A stretch of 64,000 nt of DNA from an uncultured Verrucomicrobiota bacterium (GCA_903922605.1 CAIXUG010000016.1:1-64000), one strand, 5' to 3'; positions 1 through 8,757 are shown, counted from the stretch's first letter. The notes: generated by a model from the letters alone, not told the origin. Numbers and translations are program-made.

Positions 1-310
1 CAAACTCGGTCCGTTGGTCCATTGCGCGGGTCTCCTGCCAGGGCATCGGGCAGATTCGCGACCGCGAATCGCCTTCGCCACGGCGTCACCCATGTTCTGA
101 CCCATACCTGTCACCCATGTATTGAACCTGCACCGAAAGCGGCAGAAGACTGCCGCTACCAAGACGCGATCACGTATGTCGCCTCCGCCCACAAATTCGC
201 ACGCACTCTCCCGTGCCGAGCCGGTGTCCGGCGTTTCAACGCTCGCCTGCCTCCGCTCCTGACTCCTGACTCCGGACGCAGTCCCTCCTGTCTCCTTCCG
301 GTCTCCCGCC
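1..310. other. Spacer at left edge with small repeats
   Basis: I see no convincing gene here. The stretch holds an 11-base direct repeat, GTCACCCATGT, at 85-95 and 110-120. It also holds a short hairpin at 138-157, where AGCGGCA pairs with TGCCGCT, and one copy of the CTCCTGACTCC dispersed repeat at 256-295. The open frames crossing it lack family resemblance or run antisense to the next gene. Confidence 0.5.
256..295. repeat. Dispersed CTCCTGACTCC repeat, copy A
   Basis: The core runs CTCCTGA, CTCCTGA, CTCCGGACGCAGTCCCTCCTG. The first part has a 7-base period. Close relatives lie at 16833-16874 and 56159-56193, all in spacers. This copy sits just downstream of the response-regulator gene. 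Confidence 0.7.
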
Positions 311-1549
311 CTACCCCGCCGTCGTCACTTTCGTGAGCGTCACCGGCCCGGTGACGAGCATGGCGAGCTTGTCGGCCATGACCTCGATCCGTTTGCCCTC
401 CAGCTCCAGCTCGTCGAGGCTGTCGATCGCCGATGTCAGATCTGTGCCGCACAGGCGGTCGTAAAGCGTCTGGATAGCCGCTGTTAGCACCGGGTCCTGC
501 AGGATGCTGGAGGTGCCCTTCAGGGTGCTGACTTTCATGGTCGCGGCGTGCTTGCGTCCCGCCGAAAGATGGCTGCGGACCGACACGACCGTCTCCCGGG
601 TCTGTGACGCGAGCTGGCGCACCAGCTCGACACAGACCTCGGCACTGAGTCCGAGCCGCTCCTGCAATTCGTGCCATTGCTTCCGGCGGCGGGCGATGAT
701 CTGGCCCAGCAGCTCGCGCACCTGCTCCCGCACGATCGCGGGTTGGAACGGCTTCACCAGATAGCGGGTCACGTTCAGCTCGGCCGCCTTGCGCACCGTG
801 TCGCGCTCGGTCGTCGAAGTGCACAGGATCACATTCAGCTGGGCCAGCCCGGGCATGACCCGGATGCGCTGGAGCAGTTGCAACCCGTCCATCTCCGGCA
901 TGGTGATGTCGGACAGGCACAGGTCCGGCACCAGGCCGCCCTTGAAGAGGTCGATCGCTTCCTGTCCGCCCGTGGCCTCGATGATGAGGCACTCGGGCAG
1001 CTGCTCCAGGATCCGGCGCAGAAGCAGACGGTAGAGCGGATCGTCATCGACGATCAGAACCTGCGCCGTCAGCAAAGGCTTTGGCACCGGCGCCTTCACC
1101 GGAGCGGGTGCGGGTGCGGGCACTGGCACAGACACTTTCACGGGTGCTGGCACTGGGACGGGCACTGGCACCGGGGCTGGAACCGCCACGGGCACAGGCA
1201 CGGGTGGCCGGGCGGCAGGAATCGCATGGTAAATCGCCAGCGACTGCAGAACCGGCTCGGTCGCGGCCATGGCTTCTTGGTCCAGCTTCAGGATCAGGCG
1301 CAGGCTGCCGTCCTCCAATCGCGTTGCTACCGTCCGACCTGGTAGGAGCAGCAACAGTTGTCGGATGGAATCAGCCACGACCGCGGAAGCCGAGACGACG
1401 ATGTTCTCGGCCGTCGGCGGGGGTTGTCGCCCAAAATCCTCCGGCAAGCCCGGCGCCTCCTCCGGTGCCATGGGCAGCACTTCGCCATTGGAGGCGATGG
1501 CAACATCGGCCGGCACGTAGCCGGTCTGGGTTTCACATTGGAGCTGCAT
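311..1549 (-). CDS. Response regulator with Pro-Val linker and degenerate HPt-like tail
   Basis: The 412-residue protein has three parts. Residues 1-113 form an N-terminal region of unknown fold. Residues 114-157 are a linker of alternating Pro, Val and Ala. A CheY-type receiver covers about 162-285. It keeps the acidic DDD at 168-170, the phospho-acceptor Asp214 in LSDITMP, Thr244 and Lys266 in VKPF, so it should be phosphorylated by a histidine kinase. The tail, about 295-395, is helical. It carries STLKG where a phosphotransfer (HPt) domain would have HxLKG, so the phospho-histidine position appears to be Ser341. No kinase gene is adjacent. The receiver call is firm. The HPt comparison is by eye. 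Confidence 0.85.
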   Translation of the reverse strand: MQLQCETQTGYVPADVAIASNGEVLPMAPEEAPGLPEDFGRQPPPTAENIVVSASAVVADSIRQLLLLLPGRTVATRLEDGSLRLILKLDQEAMAATEPVLQSLAIYHAIPAARPPVPVPVAVPAPVPVPVPVPAPVKVSVPVPAPAPAPVKAPVPKPLLTAQVLIVDDDPLYRLLLRRILEQLPECLIIEATGGQEAIDLFKGGLVPDLCLSDITMPEMDGLQLLQRIRVMPGLAQLNVILCTSTTERDTVRKAAELNVTRYLVKPFQPAIVREQVRELLGQIIARRRKQWHELQERLGLSAEVCVELVRQLASQTRETVVSVRSHLSAGRKHAATMKVSTLKGTSSILQDPVLTAAIQTLYDRLCGTDLTSAIDSLDELELEGKRIEVMADKLAMLVTGPVTLTKVTTAG

Positions 1550-1669
1550 CGGACAGAGACACCACGGGGTGTCATTAACTTTGCGGATGAAGTCAGGAAA
1601 ACCTTTAGGAGGAAATCACTTCAACCGTAACTTTGCCACATTCGGTTTATCCGGCCTAACTTTCTATGG

Positions 1670-2371
1670 CTAATGAAGTTCCGCCGGAAGATCAGTCTCG
1701 GCCGTTCGCCGGAAAAGGGTCACGGCATAAACGTAGGCGACCAGCTCATCAATGGTCGCGCGAACTCCCTGGCTGGAAGCCCACCAGTGCTGCTCATCGT
1801 AACGCTCGTCGGGCACGGCGATGATGCCGATCTCGGCCTCATTCCCGAACGCCTTCTGGAACATCATCCGGGTCCGGCGGGCATGCGGGCCGATGGTCAG
1901 CACGTTGAACCTCACCGGGCTCAGCCCCTGCTGATGAAACCAGCGCTTCAGCACCAGGGCGGAGGTGTAGGTCCGGTCCTTCCGGACTTCCGGCGCCGGC
2001 AGAGCCAGCACATTGGTCGTCAGGCCCAGCGCGCGGATGGTCTCCGCCCCCAGGTCGGCAGTCGTCCGGTACTGCATCAGAGGGGAGCCTTTTTCCAGCG
2101 AACCGCCCGTGACAATCATCTGGTGATAGCCACCCCGGTGAAATTCGACGATGGAGGCTTTCATCACGAAATCCGGTCCCCAGCCCTCCACAATGAGAAA
2201 ATCGGCCAGGATGGGCTGATTGACCGTGAGCAACGGATGCAGAACCCGCACGAAGGCGACCCCCGCCACCGTCAGCAAGCCCAAGAGCGCCAGCCAGCCA
2301 CGCCACGTAGGTATCACGCAGACACGCCGCCGTAGAAGGCCCCAGCATTTTTGGCCATCCGGATCGCTCAT
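1670..2371 (-). CDS. DUF218 (YdcF/SanA-type) membrane-anchored protein
   Basis: The protein has 233 residues. A membrane segment lies near residues 25-47, followed by a DUF218 domain. Visible family features are the early TGG loop, the DRTYTSA segment and LTIGPHARRTRMMF near the end. Members of this family (ElyC, SanA, YdcF) act in or near the envelope, but their exact reactions are mostly unknown. The gene is divergent from the EamA transporter, with a palindromic phrase repeat between them. The assignment is to the family only. Confidence 0.8.
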   Translation of the reverse strand: MSDPDGQKCWGLLRRRVCVIPTWRGWLALLGLLTVAGVAFVRVLHPLLTVNQPILADFLIVEGWGPDFVMKASIVEFHRGGYHQMIVTGGSLEKGSPLMQYRTTADLGAETIRALGLTTNVLALPAPEVRKDRTYTSALVLKRWFHQQGLSPVRFNVLTIGPHARRTRMMFQKAFGNEAEIGIIAVPDERYDEQHWWASSQGVRATIDELVAYVYAVTLFRRTAETDLPAELH

Positions 2372-2396
2372 GCGTGCAGGCTAGTCGGAGGTGTTT

Positions 2397-2505
2397 GAAT
2401 TTCGAATTTCGAATTTCGAATTTCGACTGTCTAACCTGTAGCGCTCAACGACCACAGGAGCTGGAAATTTCGGCGTTCGAACCTCGGAATTCGAAATTCC
2501 AGCGC
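2397..2505. repeat. Palindromic phrase-repeat element A (GAATTTC heptamers)
   Basis: The left arm (2397-2426) is four tandem copies of GAATTTC plus GA. The right arm, around 2485-2503, contains GAATTCGAAATTCC, the complement of the same phrase. A further CTGGAAATTTC at 2461 pairs with GAAATTCCAG. It lies between two divergent genes. The design of heptamer-built arms matches the elements at 18392, 29540, 43846 and 47350, although the phrase differs. Confidence 0.6.
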
Positions 2506-2546
2506 TTGCCCCTGAGCCGCCAACCGGTCAAACCACGCGCTTCGGA

Positions 2547-3443
2547 ATGCACTGGGCCGTTGCCAGCCTTGTTTCCGCCCTGTTTCTCGGCGGCTACGAG
2601 GTTTTCACCAAACACGCCGTCCGCGGCAATGCCGTGCTGCCCGTGCTCTTTCTGAGCACCCTCAGCAGCGCCACCGTCTGGCTGCTGCTCATGGCGATTG
2701 AGGCGCTGCACCCGAGCACCTTGCCAACTGCCCTGACCGTCTCCCCGCTGACCTGGCACCAGCACGCCCTGCTGCTGCTCAAGTCGCTGATCGTAGGTTC
2801 CTCATGGGCCTGCGTTTACTTCGCGGTGAAGCATCTGCCCGTCTCCATTTCCTCGCCCATCCGCGCCACCAGCCCGGTCTGGACGCTCTTCGGGGCGCTG
2901 CTGTTCCTGCACGAACGGCCGACGGGACTGGAAATTCTGGGCGTGGCCACCACGCTCGCCTCCTTCATCGGGCTTTCCGTCGCCGGGCGTCAGGAAGGCA
3001 TCCACTTCCACCGCAACCCGTGGATCGGTTGGGTGTTTCTCGGGACGTTGCTGGCCGCCGTCAGCGCGCTCTACGACAAGTTCCTGATGGCCCGGGCCGG
3101 CTTCACCGCAGCCACCGTGCAGGCCTGGTTCTGCATCTATCTGGTGGGTCTGCTGATCCCGTTTGTGGTGGGCTGGAAGCTTCGCTGGTGGTCACGCGGG
3201 GAGTTTCAATGGCGCTGGAGCATCCTGCTGCTCGCGCTGTCGCTGCTGGTGGCCGACTTCCTCTATTTCAGCGCCCTACGCGACCCGGCCGCGCTGATCT
3301 CCCTGGTCTCCAGCCTCCGGCGCGGCAGCACATTGGTGGCGTTTGCCGGCGGCGTGCTGTGGTTTGGCGAGCATCACGGCCGGCAGAAGCTCTTCGCGAT
3401 CTTCGGCGTGCTGCTGGGCATCTTGCTCACGGTGCTGGGCTGA
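2547..3443 (+). CDS. EamA/DMT-family membrane transporter
   Basis: This 298-residue, strongly hydrophobic protein has about ten predicted membrane segments in two repeated halves, the layout of EamA drug/metabolite transporters. The motif ISSPIRATSPVWTLFGALLFLHERP is typical of the end of the first repeat, and the second half ends in FGVLLGILLTVLG. The substrate cannot be read from sequence. It is followed convergently by the DUF1080 gene, with only 28 bases between them. Confidence 0.85.
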   Translation: MHWAVASLVSALFLGGYEVFTKHAVRGNAVLPVLFLSTLSSATVWLLLMAIEALHPSTLPTALTVSPLTWHQHALLLLKSLIVGSSWACVYFAVKHLPVSISSPIRATSPVWTLFGALLFLHERPTGLEILGVATTLASFIGLSVAGRQEGIHFHRNPWIGWVFLGTLLAAVSALYDKFLMARAGFTAATVQAWFCIYLVGLLIPFVVGWKLRWWSRGEFQWRWSILLLALSLLVADFLYFSALRDPAALISLVSSLRRGSTLVAFAGGVLWFGEHHGRQKLFAIFGVLLGILLTVLG

Positions 3444-3471
3444 ACCGGGCACATGCGAAGGTGGCTGCGGT

Positions 3472-4254
3472 TCAAAAATCCGTGTCCGCGCCCTTCAGGT
3501 TCAGCTCCTTGATCCACGCATTGCGGTAGCGCACGTCGTGCCCCTCGCATTGCAGTTTCAAGCCCTGCGGCGTGTCGGTGATGCCCCGGCCCTCGTCGTT
3601 GCCGCCATCCACCCCGGAATTGGGACCGCCCCAGACCTGACTGATATGGACATTGGAATGCACCTTCTTCCCGTTGAAATACATCGTCACCATCGCCTTC
3701 TCGGTCAGCTTGCCGTCGGTGAACCGCGCCGCGCGGAACTCGATGTCGTAAGCGTTCCACTTGCCGAGGCCGTTGAACGTGTCGTAGGGCGAATCGGTCT
3801 CGTTGATCACCGCACCCATGCCGTGCTTCGTGCGGTCGCCCTCGCAGATCTGGATCTCGTAGCGGTTCTGAAGATACACGCCGCTGTTACCATGCTCCTT
3901 GGCGACGTTGAACTCGATGTGCAGCCGGAAGTCGCGGTACGCCTTCTTGGTCAGGATGTCGGCAGCACCGTACTTGCCACCGTCCGCCGCGCGGTCATCG
4001 GTCATGACCACCGTGCCCGGATCGACGGGGTCCTTCACGATGGGCCACTTGATCGGCAGCGACGAGGCGAAGCGCGGCCCCTGCCAGTAGGTCCACTTTT
4101 CGTCGAGCAGTTTGCGGCTGCCGTCAATGATGACCTCAGCGCCGCGGATGGGCTTCGCACCCACGCCCACATCCGCTGCCACGACGGCGGCGGTGTTGCA
4201 AACGATTCCCGCCAAAACCAGCAGGGCGAAACGACGGATCAATGAAGTCGGCAT
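3472..4254 (-). CDS. Secreted DUF1080 protein (3-keto-disaccharide hydrolase-like)
   Basis: A signal peptide covers about residues 1-27, ending near AVVAADVG. It is followed by one DUF1080 domain, a concanavalin-like jelly roll common in Planctomycetota and Verrucomicrobiota. Typical segments are EHGNSGVYLQNRYEIQI, the NAYDIEFRAARF strand and the terminal GHDVRYRNAWIKEL. Some family members hydrolyse 3-keto-glycosides, others may only bind sugars, so activity is inferred. A GAAGAA stretch just before the ATG may be a weak ribosome site. Confidence 0.85.
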   Translation of the reverse strand: MPTSLIRRFALLVLAGIVCNTAAVVAADVGVGAKPIRGAEVIIDGSRKLLDEKWTYWQGPRFASSLPIKWPIVKDPVDPGTVVMTDDRAADGGKYGAADILTKKAYRDFRLHIEFNVAKEHGNSGVYLQNRYEIQICEGDRTKHGMGAVINETDSPYDTFNGLGKWNAYDIEFRAARFTDGKLTEKAMVTMYFNGKKVHSNVHISQVWGGPNSGVDGGNDEGRGITDTPQGLKLQCEGHDVRYRNAWIKELNLKGADTDF

Positions 4255-4587
4255 AATTCTTCGGGAACAGGTGAAATTGGCGTGCAGTGTGAATCGGAAC
4301 GGAGCCCGCCGGCAAAGAAAGAATCGACCGGGCTATCGTCGGACCATCTCCAGATTGTGAATAGGGAAATCAGGAAAGGAAGAGACGCGGTGGGGAGCCT
4401 CAATTTTCTTCCGCGCCCCGGGGCACATCGTACTTTAACCAGCGGCAAAGTGAGACTCGTTACCTCGTCTCCTACCGACGAGGTCAAACGGGATTCGCAC
4501 CCCTTTGTTCCTTTGTTTCTTTGTTGTTCTACTTCTCCCTCGGCCTTGCACCGGGCCTGCAAACCGTGGTTCAACCCGTGGCGGCAA
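4255..4587. other. Spacer upstream of fdhD with hairpin and 8-base phrase repeat
   Basis: A perfect 7-base-pair hairpin lies at 4463-4483, where CCTCGTC pairs with GACGAGG. Three near copies of an 8-base phrase, CTTTGTTC, CTTTGTTT and CTTTGTTG, follow at about 4502-4527. The fdhD frame stays open through this region, but the translation here has no family resemblance, so I treat it as non-coding. Confidence 0.5.
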
Positions 4588-5376
4588 TTGAAATCCATCC
4601 GCATCATCCGCTGGCAGGACGGTCACGCCGTCACCGCCAGCGATCAGCTCGCCGCCGAAGAGCCGCTGGAAATCCGCGTCGATTCGCGGTCGGTCAGCGT
4701 GACCATGCGCACCCCGGGGCATGACCCGGAACTGGCCATCGGATTCCTTGTCTCCGAGGGAATCCTCCACCAGCGCAACGAGGTGCGGGACATCCGGACG
4801 TCGCCGCGCAACCGCGCCGGCAACGTCGTGGATGTGCTTCTCGCCCCGGAGGTGCAGGTCGATTTTGCCCGGCTGACCCGCCACGTCTTCGCGTCGTCAA
4901 GCTGCGGCCTTTGCGGCAAGGCCAGCATCGCCGCCGTGCGAGGCCAGTTTGCCCGCGTGACCTCGGATTTTACGGTCGCGCCCGAAACCCTGCTTGCCCT
5001 GCCCGACAAGATGCGCGCCGCGCAGACCGCCTTTGCCGCCACCGGCGGACTGCACGCAGCCGCTTTGTTCACCGCCACCGGGGAACTGCTCGTTCTCCGG
5101 GAAGATGTCGGCCGGCACAACGCGGTGGATAAGGTGCTCGGCCGCGCCTTCCTCGACGGACTGACGCCGCTCCGCAACCACCTGCTACTGGTAAGCGGGC
5201 GCACCTCGTTCGAGCTGGTGCAGAAGGCGCTCGCCGCCGGCATCGCCCTGGTCGCGGCGGTCTCCGCGCCATCGTCGCTCGCGGTCGAATTCGCCCGGGC
5301 CAATGGCCAGACGCTGGTGGGCTTTCTGCGTGATCGCCGCTTCAATCTCTACACCGGCCGCAAGCGGGTGAAGTGA
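4588..5376 (+). CDS. fdhD: Formate dehydrogenase accessory sulfurtransferase FdhD
   Basis: FdhD passes sulfur from IscS to the molybdenum cofactor of formate dehydrogenase, which activates the enzyme. The conserved core starts at IRIIRW and includes the PGHDPELAIGFLVSEGI segment. The sulfur-relay pair of cysteines is in SSCGLCGK. LREDVGRHNAVDK and GRTSFELVQKA follow. I place the start at an in-frame TTG, giving 262 residues, close to the usual length. The frame could open at a GTG at 4282, but that adds 102 residues unlike any FdhD. No formate dehydrogenase gene lies in the window. Confidence 0.85.
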   Translation: MKSIRIIRWQDGHAVTASDQLAAEEPLEIRVDSRSVSVTMRTPGHDPELAIGFLVSEGILHQRNEVRDIRTSPRNRAGNVVDVLLAPEVQVDFARLTRHVFASSSCGLCGKASIAAVRGQFARVTSDFTVAPETLLALPDKMRAAQTAFAATGGLHAAALFTATGELLVLREDVGRHNAVDKVLGRAFLDGLTPLRNHLLLVSGRTSFELVQKALAAGIALVAAVSAPSSLAVEFARANGQTLVGFLRDRRFNLYTGRKRVK

Positions 5377-5468
5377 GCGGCGTGACCCTGCGGCCGCCAA
5401 ACCGTCGGCCAACCGGAAAACCGTTGGTCGCCAACTGCGCGATCTGATTCACTGCACGCGCTTTACCA

Positions 5469-6731
5469 ATGAATGCCCTCCGCCCTGCCCCAAGCCTGCG
5501 TGATCTCTCCACGCAGCAATGGAAGTCCGGCCTGGCCGCCTGGCTGGGCTGGCTCTTCGACGGGCTGGACATGCACCTCTACACGCTCGTCGCCACGCCG
5601 TTCGTGGCCGAGCTGTTGCTGGTAAAATCGACGGCGGATCCGGTGGTCGGCCAGCGCGGCGCCCTGATCCAGGCGGCCTTTCTCATCGGCTGGGCATTGG
5701 GCGGCGCGTTCTTTGGCCGGCTCGGCGACCTGCTCGGGCGTTCCCGCGCGCTGTCGCTCACGATCCTCACCTACGCGGGTTGCACCGGCCTGAGCTACTT
5801 CGCGCACGAGTGGTGGCACCTGCTGATTTTCCGCTTCCTGGCCGCACTCGGCATCGGAGGTGAATGGGCGGTGGGCGCTTCCCTGCTCTCCGAAACCTGG
5901 CCAAAGCAATGGCGCCCGTGGATCGCGGCCACCCTGCAGACCGCCGTGAATCTCGGCGTCGTGCTCGCCTGCTTCTTTGGCTGGCTGCTCGAAAAGCAGC
6001 CGCCCCGGACCATCTTCCTCGTGGGCATACTGCCCGCGCTGCTGGTCCTCTGGATTCGGCGGCATGTGCCCGAGCCTGAAGAATGGCACGCGGCACGCGG
6101 CAAATCCAAGGTCGCCATGCCCGGCATCATGGACCTCTTCCGGGGCGAAGTCGCCAAGGTCACCTGGCCGGTGCTCGCCATCTGCGCCATCTCCCTCACC
6201 GCCCACTGGACCTTCATGTTCTGGCAGCAATCCCACGTGCGCAAGCTGCCCGAGGTGCTCGCGCTCTCGGCCCCCGAACAGAACCGTTACGCCACCGTCG
6301 CGCTCTTCCTGCTGATGGTCGGCTCGGTCGTCGGCAATTACCTGGCCGGCTGGCTCGCGTCACTCTTTGGCTACAAGCGCACCATGGTCGGAATGCTCGC
6401 CGCGTATGGTGTATTCATGATCGCGGCCTATGCCGAGCAGCCCACGTGGGCGGCACTCCGCATCTGGCTGGTCCTGATCGGTGCGTGCCAGGGGGTTTTC
6501 GGCCTGTTCACCATGTGCCTGCCCCCGCTCTTCCCGGTGCTGCTGCGCACGACCGGCGCTGGCTTCTGCTATAACTTCGGCCGCATCGTGTCCGCCGCCG
6601 GGGTGGTGTTCTTCGGGATCTTCACGACAAGTGTCGACGTCCGATCCGCGCTGTTCTACGCTGGCTTCCTCTTCGTGCCGGCCGCCTTGCTGGCGCTGTG
6701 GCTGCCGCAGGAGAAGTTGGCCGAGGCCTGA
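5469..6731 (+). CDS. MFS transporter, possibly aromatic-acid/organic-acid symporter type
   Basis: The 420-residue protein has about twelve membrane segments. The first carries GWLFDGLDMHLY, the charged helix-1 motif seen in acid:H+ symporters such as the AAHS and sialic-acid groups. A loop motif GRLGDLLGRSRAL fits the MFS signature between helices 2 and 3. The substrate is unknown. It is downstream of fdhD on the same strand with 92 bases between, and ends before a palindromic repeat. Confidence 0.8.
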   Translation: MNALRPAPSLRDLSTQQWKSGLAAWLGWLFDGLDMHLYTLVATPFVAELLLVKSTADPVVGQRGALIQAAFLIGWALGGAFFGRLGDLLGRSRALSLTILTYAGCTGLSYFAHEWWHLLIFRFLAALGIGGEWAVGASLLSETWPKQWRPWIAATLQTAVNLGVVLACFFGWLLEKQPPRTIFLVGILPALLVLWIRRHVPEPEEWHAARGKSKVAMPGIMDLFRGEVAKVTWPVLAICAISLTAHWTFMFWQQSHVRKLPEVLALSAPEQNRYATVALFLLMVGSVVGNYLAGWLASLFGYKRTMVGMLAAYGVFMIAAYAEQPTWAALRIWLVLIGACQGVFGLFTMCLPPLFPVLLRTTGAGFCYNFGRIVSAAGVVFFGIFTTSVDVRSALFYAGFLFVPAALLALWLPQEKLAEA

Positions 6732-6756
6732 TCCGAATGCAGGCGCTGTGGTCGCA

Positions 6757-6904
6757 GCGCCTTGGAGTGCGTGCGGCGGAGCGGAGCGCAGACGCCGTTT
6801 TCGGTCGCAAGCAATCGAGCGCACTACCATAGGTTGCTATTCGCCACCGCCTTTTACGTCCGAAAGCGGTGTCAAGCCACACGCACTCCAAGACGCTGGC
6901 GCGC
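6757..6904. repeat. 148-bp palindromic element, copy 1
   Basis: The left arm, starting CTTGGAGTGCGTGCGG and ending GACGCCGTTTTCGG, pairs imperfectly with the right arm, which runs from CCGAAAGCGGTGTCAAG to CGCACTCCAAGACGC. About 55 bases lie between. A second copy at 55941-56096 is roughly 85 percent alike by eye over its whole length, loop included. The element sits between two convergent genes. Open frames through it are by-products. Confidence 0.75.
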
Positions 6905-6958
6905 TCATCAACAGCACCGAGAGGCTGACAGCCCACGAGCCTGCCAGCCGGTCCGCTC

Positions 6959-8212
6959 TCAGCCGAGCGCACCCACGGTTTCCGAAGGCGAAAACACCTT
7001 CTCCTCCCGCGTCTTCAGGCTCTTCACCTTCGCGATGACCGCACCCTCAGTGCCGCGTTCGAGGCGGACGGTATGGGTGGCACCGAGTTCCAGGGCGCGC
7101 TTGAACTGCTTGTCGCCCTTGGCCGGCGTCAGGCTGTAATCCACGGCCCGTCCGGCCTCACGGAGTTGCTGGACGACCTTGAGCGAATCGGCGCGCAGGG
7201 TCTCATCCTCGATCAGTACCACGACGTCCACGGTGCCGGCAAACGAGGGCACGAGCTTGCGGACCTTGAGCAGTTCGGCGAGGACGACGTCGCCCATGCC
7301 GAAGCCGAGGGCCGGCAGGTCCACCTTGCCCTCGCTGACCTGCTTCACCAGTTGGTCGTAACGGCCGCCACCGGCCAGCGCACGAAACTCGCCCTTGCGG
7401 TCAAACGCCTCGAACACGATGCCCGTGTAGTAGGCGAGGCCCCGGATGACGCCATAGTCCACCTTCACGAAGTCGCTCAGACCCCGGGCGGCCAGGCTGT
7501 CGAGCACGGCCTGAAGTTCGGGCTCGGGCACGCTCGCAGTGATGAAGGCCTGCACTTCCTCCAGCTTCACGCCGAGTGGGGCCAGCTTCTCGGCGCTGAC
7601 CTCCGGGCGCTCGCGCTCCAGCTTGTCCACTACCTGATAGAATTCGTAGGCCTTGGTGGGATCACCTCCGCGTGCCGCGAAGAAGCGTTGCCAAGCCTGC
7701 CGGCTACTGAGGCGGATCACAAAATCCTCGCTGGTCAGTCCCAGTGCCCGGAGCACGTCGATGAGCAGGGCGACTATCTCGGCGTCGGCGCTCACGTCGG
7801 CCTCGCCGAAGATGTCGCAGTTGAGCTGGAAGTGCTCGCGGAGGCGGCCTTTCTGCTGTTTCTCGTAACGGAAGAGCTGCGGCAGTGAGAACCACTTGAT
7901 GGGCTTTTTGTAGGCCCGCTCTGCCGTTGCCACCATGCGGGCGACCGTCGGGGTCATCTCCGGCCGCATCGAGACCGCCCGCCCGCCCTTGTCGTCAAAG
8001 TTAAAAAGCTGGGCGACGATCTCCGCCCCGGACTTATTGGTGTACAGCTCTAGCGGTTCGAGCGGCGGTCCGTCGTACTCACGGAATCCATAACGGCGCG
8101 CGGTCTCGCGCCAGCAGCGGAAGATGTGCTGTCGCAAATCGCAACTCCACGGCTCGCTTGCCGGGAGCGGCTCGGGGTAGAAATCACGGAAACCGGGCAG
8201 ACGTTCACTCAT
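6959..8212 (-). CDS. hisS: Histidine--tRNA ligase
   Basis: HisRS charges tRNA-His with histidine in the cytoplasm. Class II motif 2 is visible as FRYEKQQKGRLREHFQ. The histidine-A motifs are LAYYTGIVFEAF and GGGRYDQL, and a C-terminal anticodon-binding domain follows. I start at MSERLPGFRDF, the conserved N-terminus. The frame could extend nine codons to a GTG at 8239. Length is 417 residues, normal for the family. Confidence 0.95.
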   Translation of the reverse strand: MSERLPGFRDFYPEPLPASEPWSCDLRQHIFRCWRETARRYGFREYDGPPLEPLELYTNKSGAEIVAQLFNFDDKGGRAVSMRPEMTPTVARMVATAERAYKKPIKWFSLPQLFRYEKQQKGRLREHFQLNCDIFGEADVSADAEIVALLIDVLRALGLTSEDFVIRLSSRQAWQRFFAARGGDPTKAYEFYQVVDKLERERPEVSAEKLAPLGVKLEEVQAFITASVPEPELQAVLDSLAARGLSDFVKVDYGVIRGLAYYTGIVFEAFDRKGEFRALAGGGRYDQLVKQVSEGKVDLPALGFGMGDVVLAELLKVRKLVPSFAGTVDVVVLIEDETLRADSLKVVQQLREAGRAVDYSLTPAKGDKQFKRALELGATHTVRLERGTEGAVIAKVKSLKTREEKVFSPSETVGALG

Positions 8213-8265
8213 GCGTCCGCGCAGGCTAGCGACAACCACCGCCCCGGGAAAATGACGAAGTCAAA

Positions 8266-8294
8266 AGGACCGGCGTCCCGCAGGACGGCCGGTC
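8266..8294 (-). terminator. Rho-independent terminator after the HU gene
   Basis: Read on the minus strand, GGACCGGC and GCCGGTCC form a GC-rich stem with an inner GTCC/GGAC pairing. It is followed by TTTT. It lies 25 bases beyond the HU stop codon. Confidence 0.75.
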
Positions 8295-8318
8295 CAACTC
8301 GTTCAGGCCTTCGGGTCT

Positions 8319-8624
8319 TCAGGCCTTCGCCTCGCCGTCCGGGGTCAGCTTGATCACGGAGTCGCGCATTTCCTTGCCGGGCTTGAACTTCACCACGGCA
8401 CGGGGCGGGATCGGGACATCCTTGGCCGGCGAGTTGGGATTACGACCGATGCGGGCCTTGCGGATTTTCACCTCGAACACCCCGAAGTTACGGAGTTCGA
8501 CGGTCTTGCCCTGGGCGACCGCTTCGGAGATGTAGTCGAGGGTCTTTTGGACCACATCCAGAACTTGTTCCTGGATCAGGCCGGTTTCGCTCGAGATGCG
8601 GACAACGAGGTCTCGCTTCGTCAT
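8319..8624 (-). CDS. HU/IHF-family DNA-binding protein
   Basis: This small basic nucleoid protein has 101 residues. The N-terminal helices start MTKRDLVVRISSETG. The ELRNFGVFEVKIRKARIGRNP beta arm includes RNP, the DNA-kinking tip, and RAVVKFKPGKEMRD closes the domain. It bends DNA as a dimer. It is monocistronic, with its own terminator. HU and IHF subunits cannot be told apart from this sequence alone. Confidence 0.93.
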   Translation of the reverse strand: MTKRDLVVRISSETGLIQEQVLDVVQKTLDYISEAVAQGKTVELRNFGVFEVKIRKARIGRNPNSPAKDVPIPPRAVVKFKPGKEMRDSVIKLTPDGEAKA

Positions 8625-8757
8625 AGGTGGTTAGTGGGTATGGGGTTGGACTGACTGAAATGGGGTATGCTTTTTGCGGGTGATAGGAGCGCCGGGGCAC
8701 GCGGTCAAGGCCGGATTGGTGTGCGATCAAACCCGTACAGGACGCTTACACTTATCA

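Noticed and set aside
156-992. Long minus-strand frame overlapping the response regulator
   Set aside because: It is out of frame with the receiver domain, very Arg/Gly/Pro-rich and without family features, a by-product of high GC.
4282-4587. N-terminal extension of FdhD
   Set aside because: The open frame covers a hairpin and an 8-base phrase repeat, and its translation is unlike any FdhD.
6732-6958. Open frames through the palindromic element, with translations rich in Arg
   Set aside because: They derive from the repeat. The same frame appears at the second copy, without a ribosome site.
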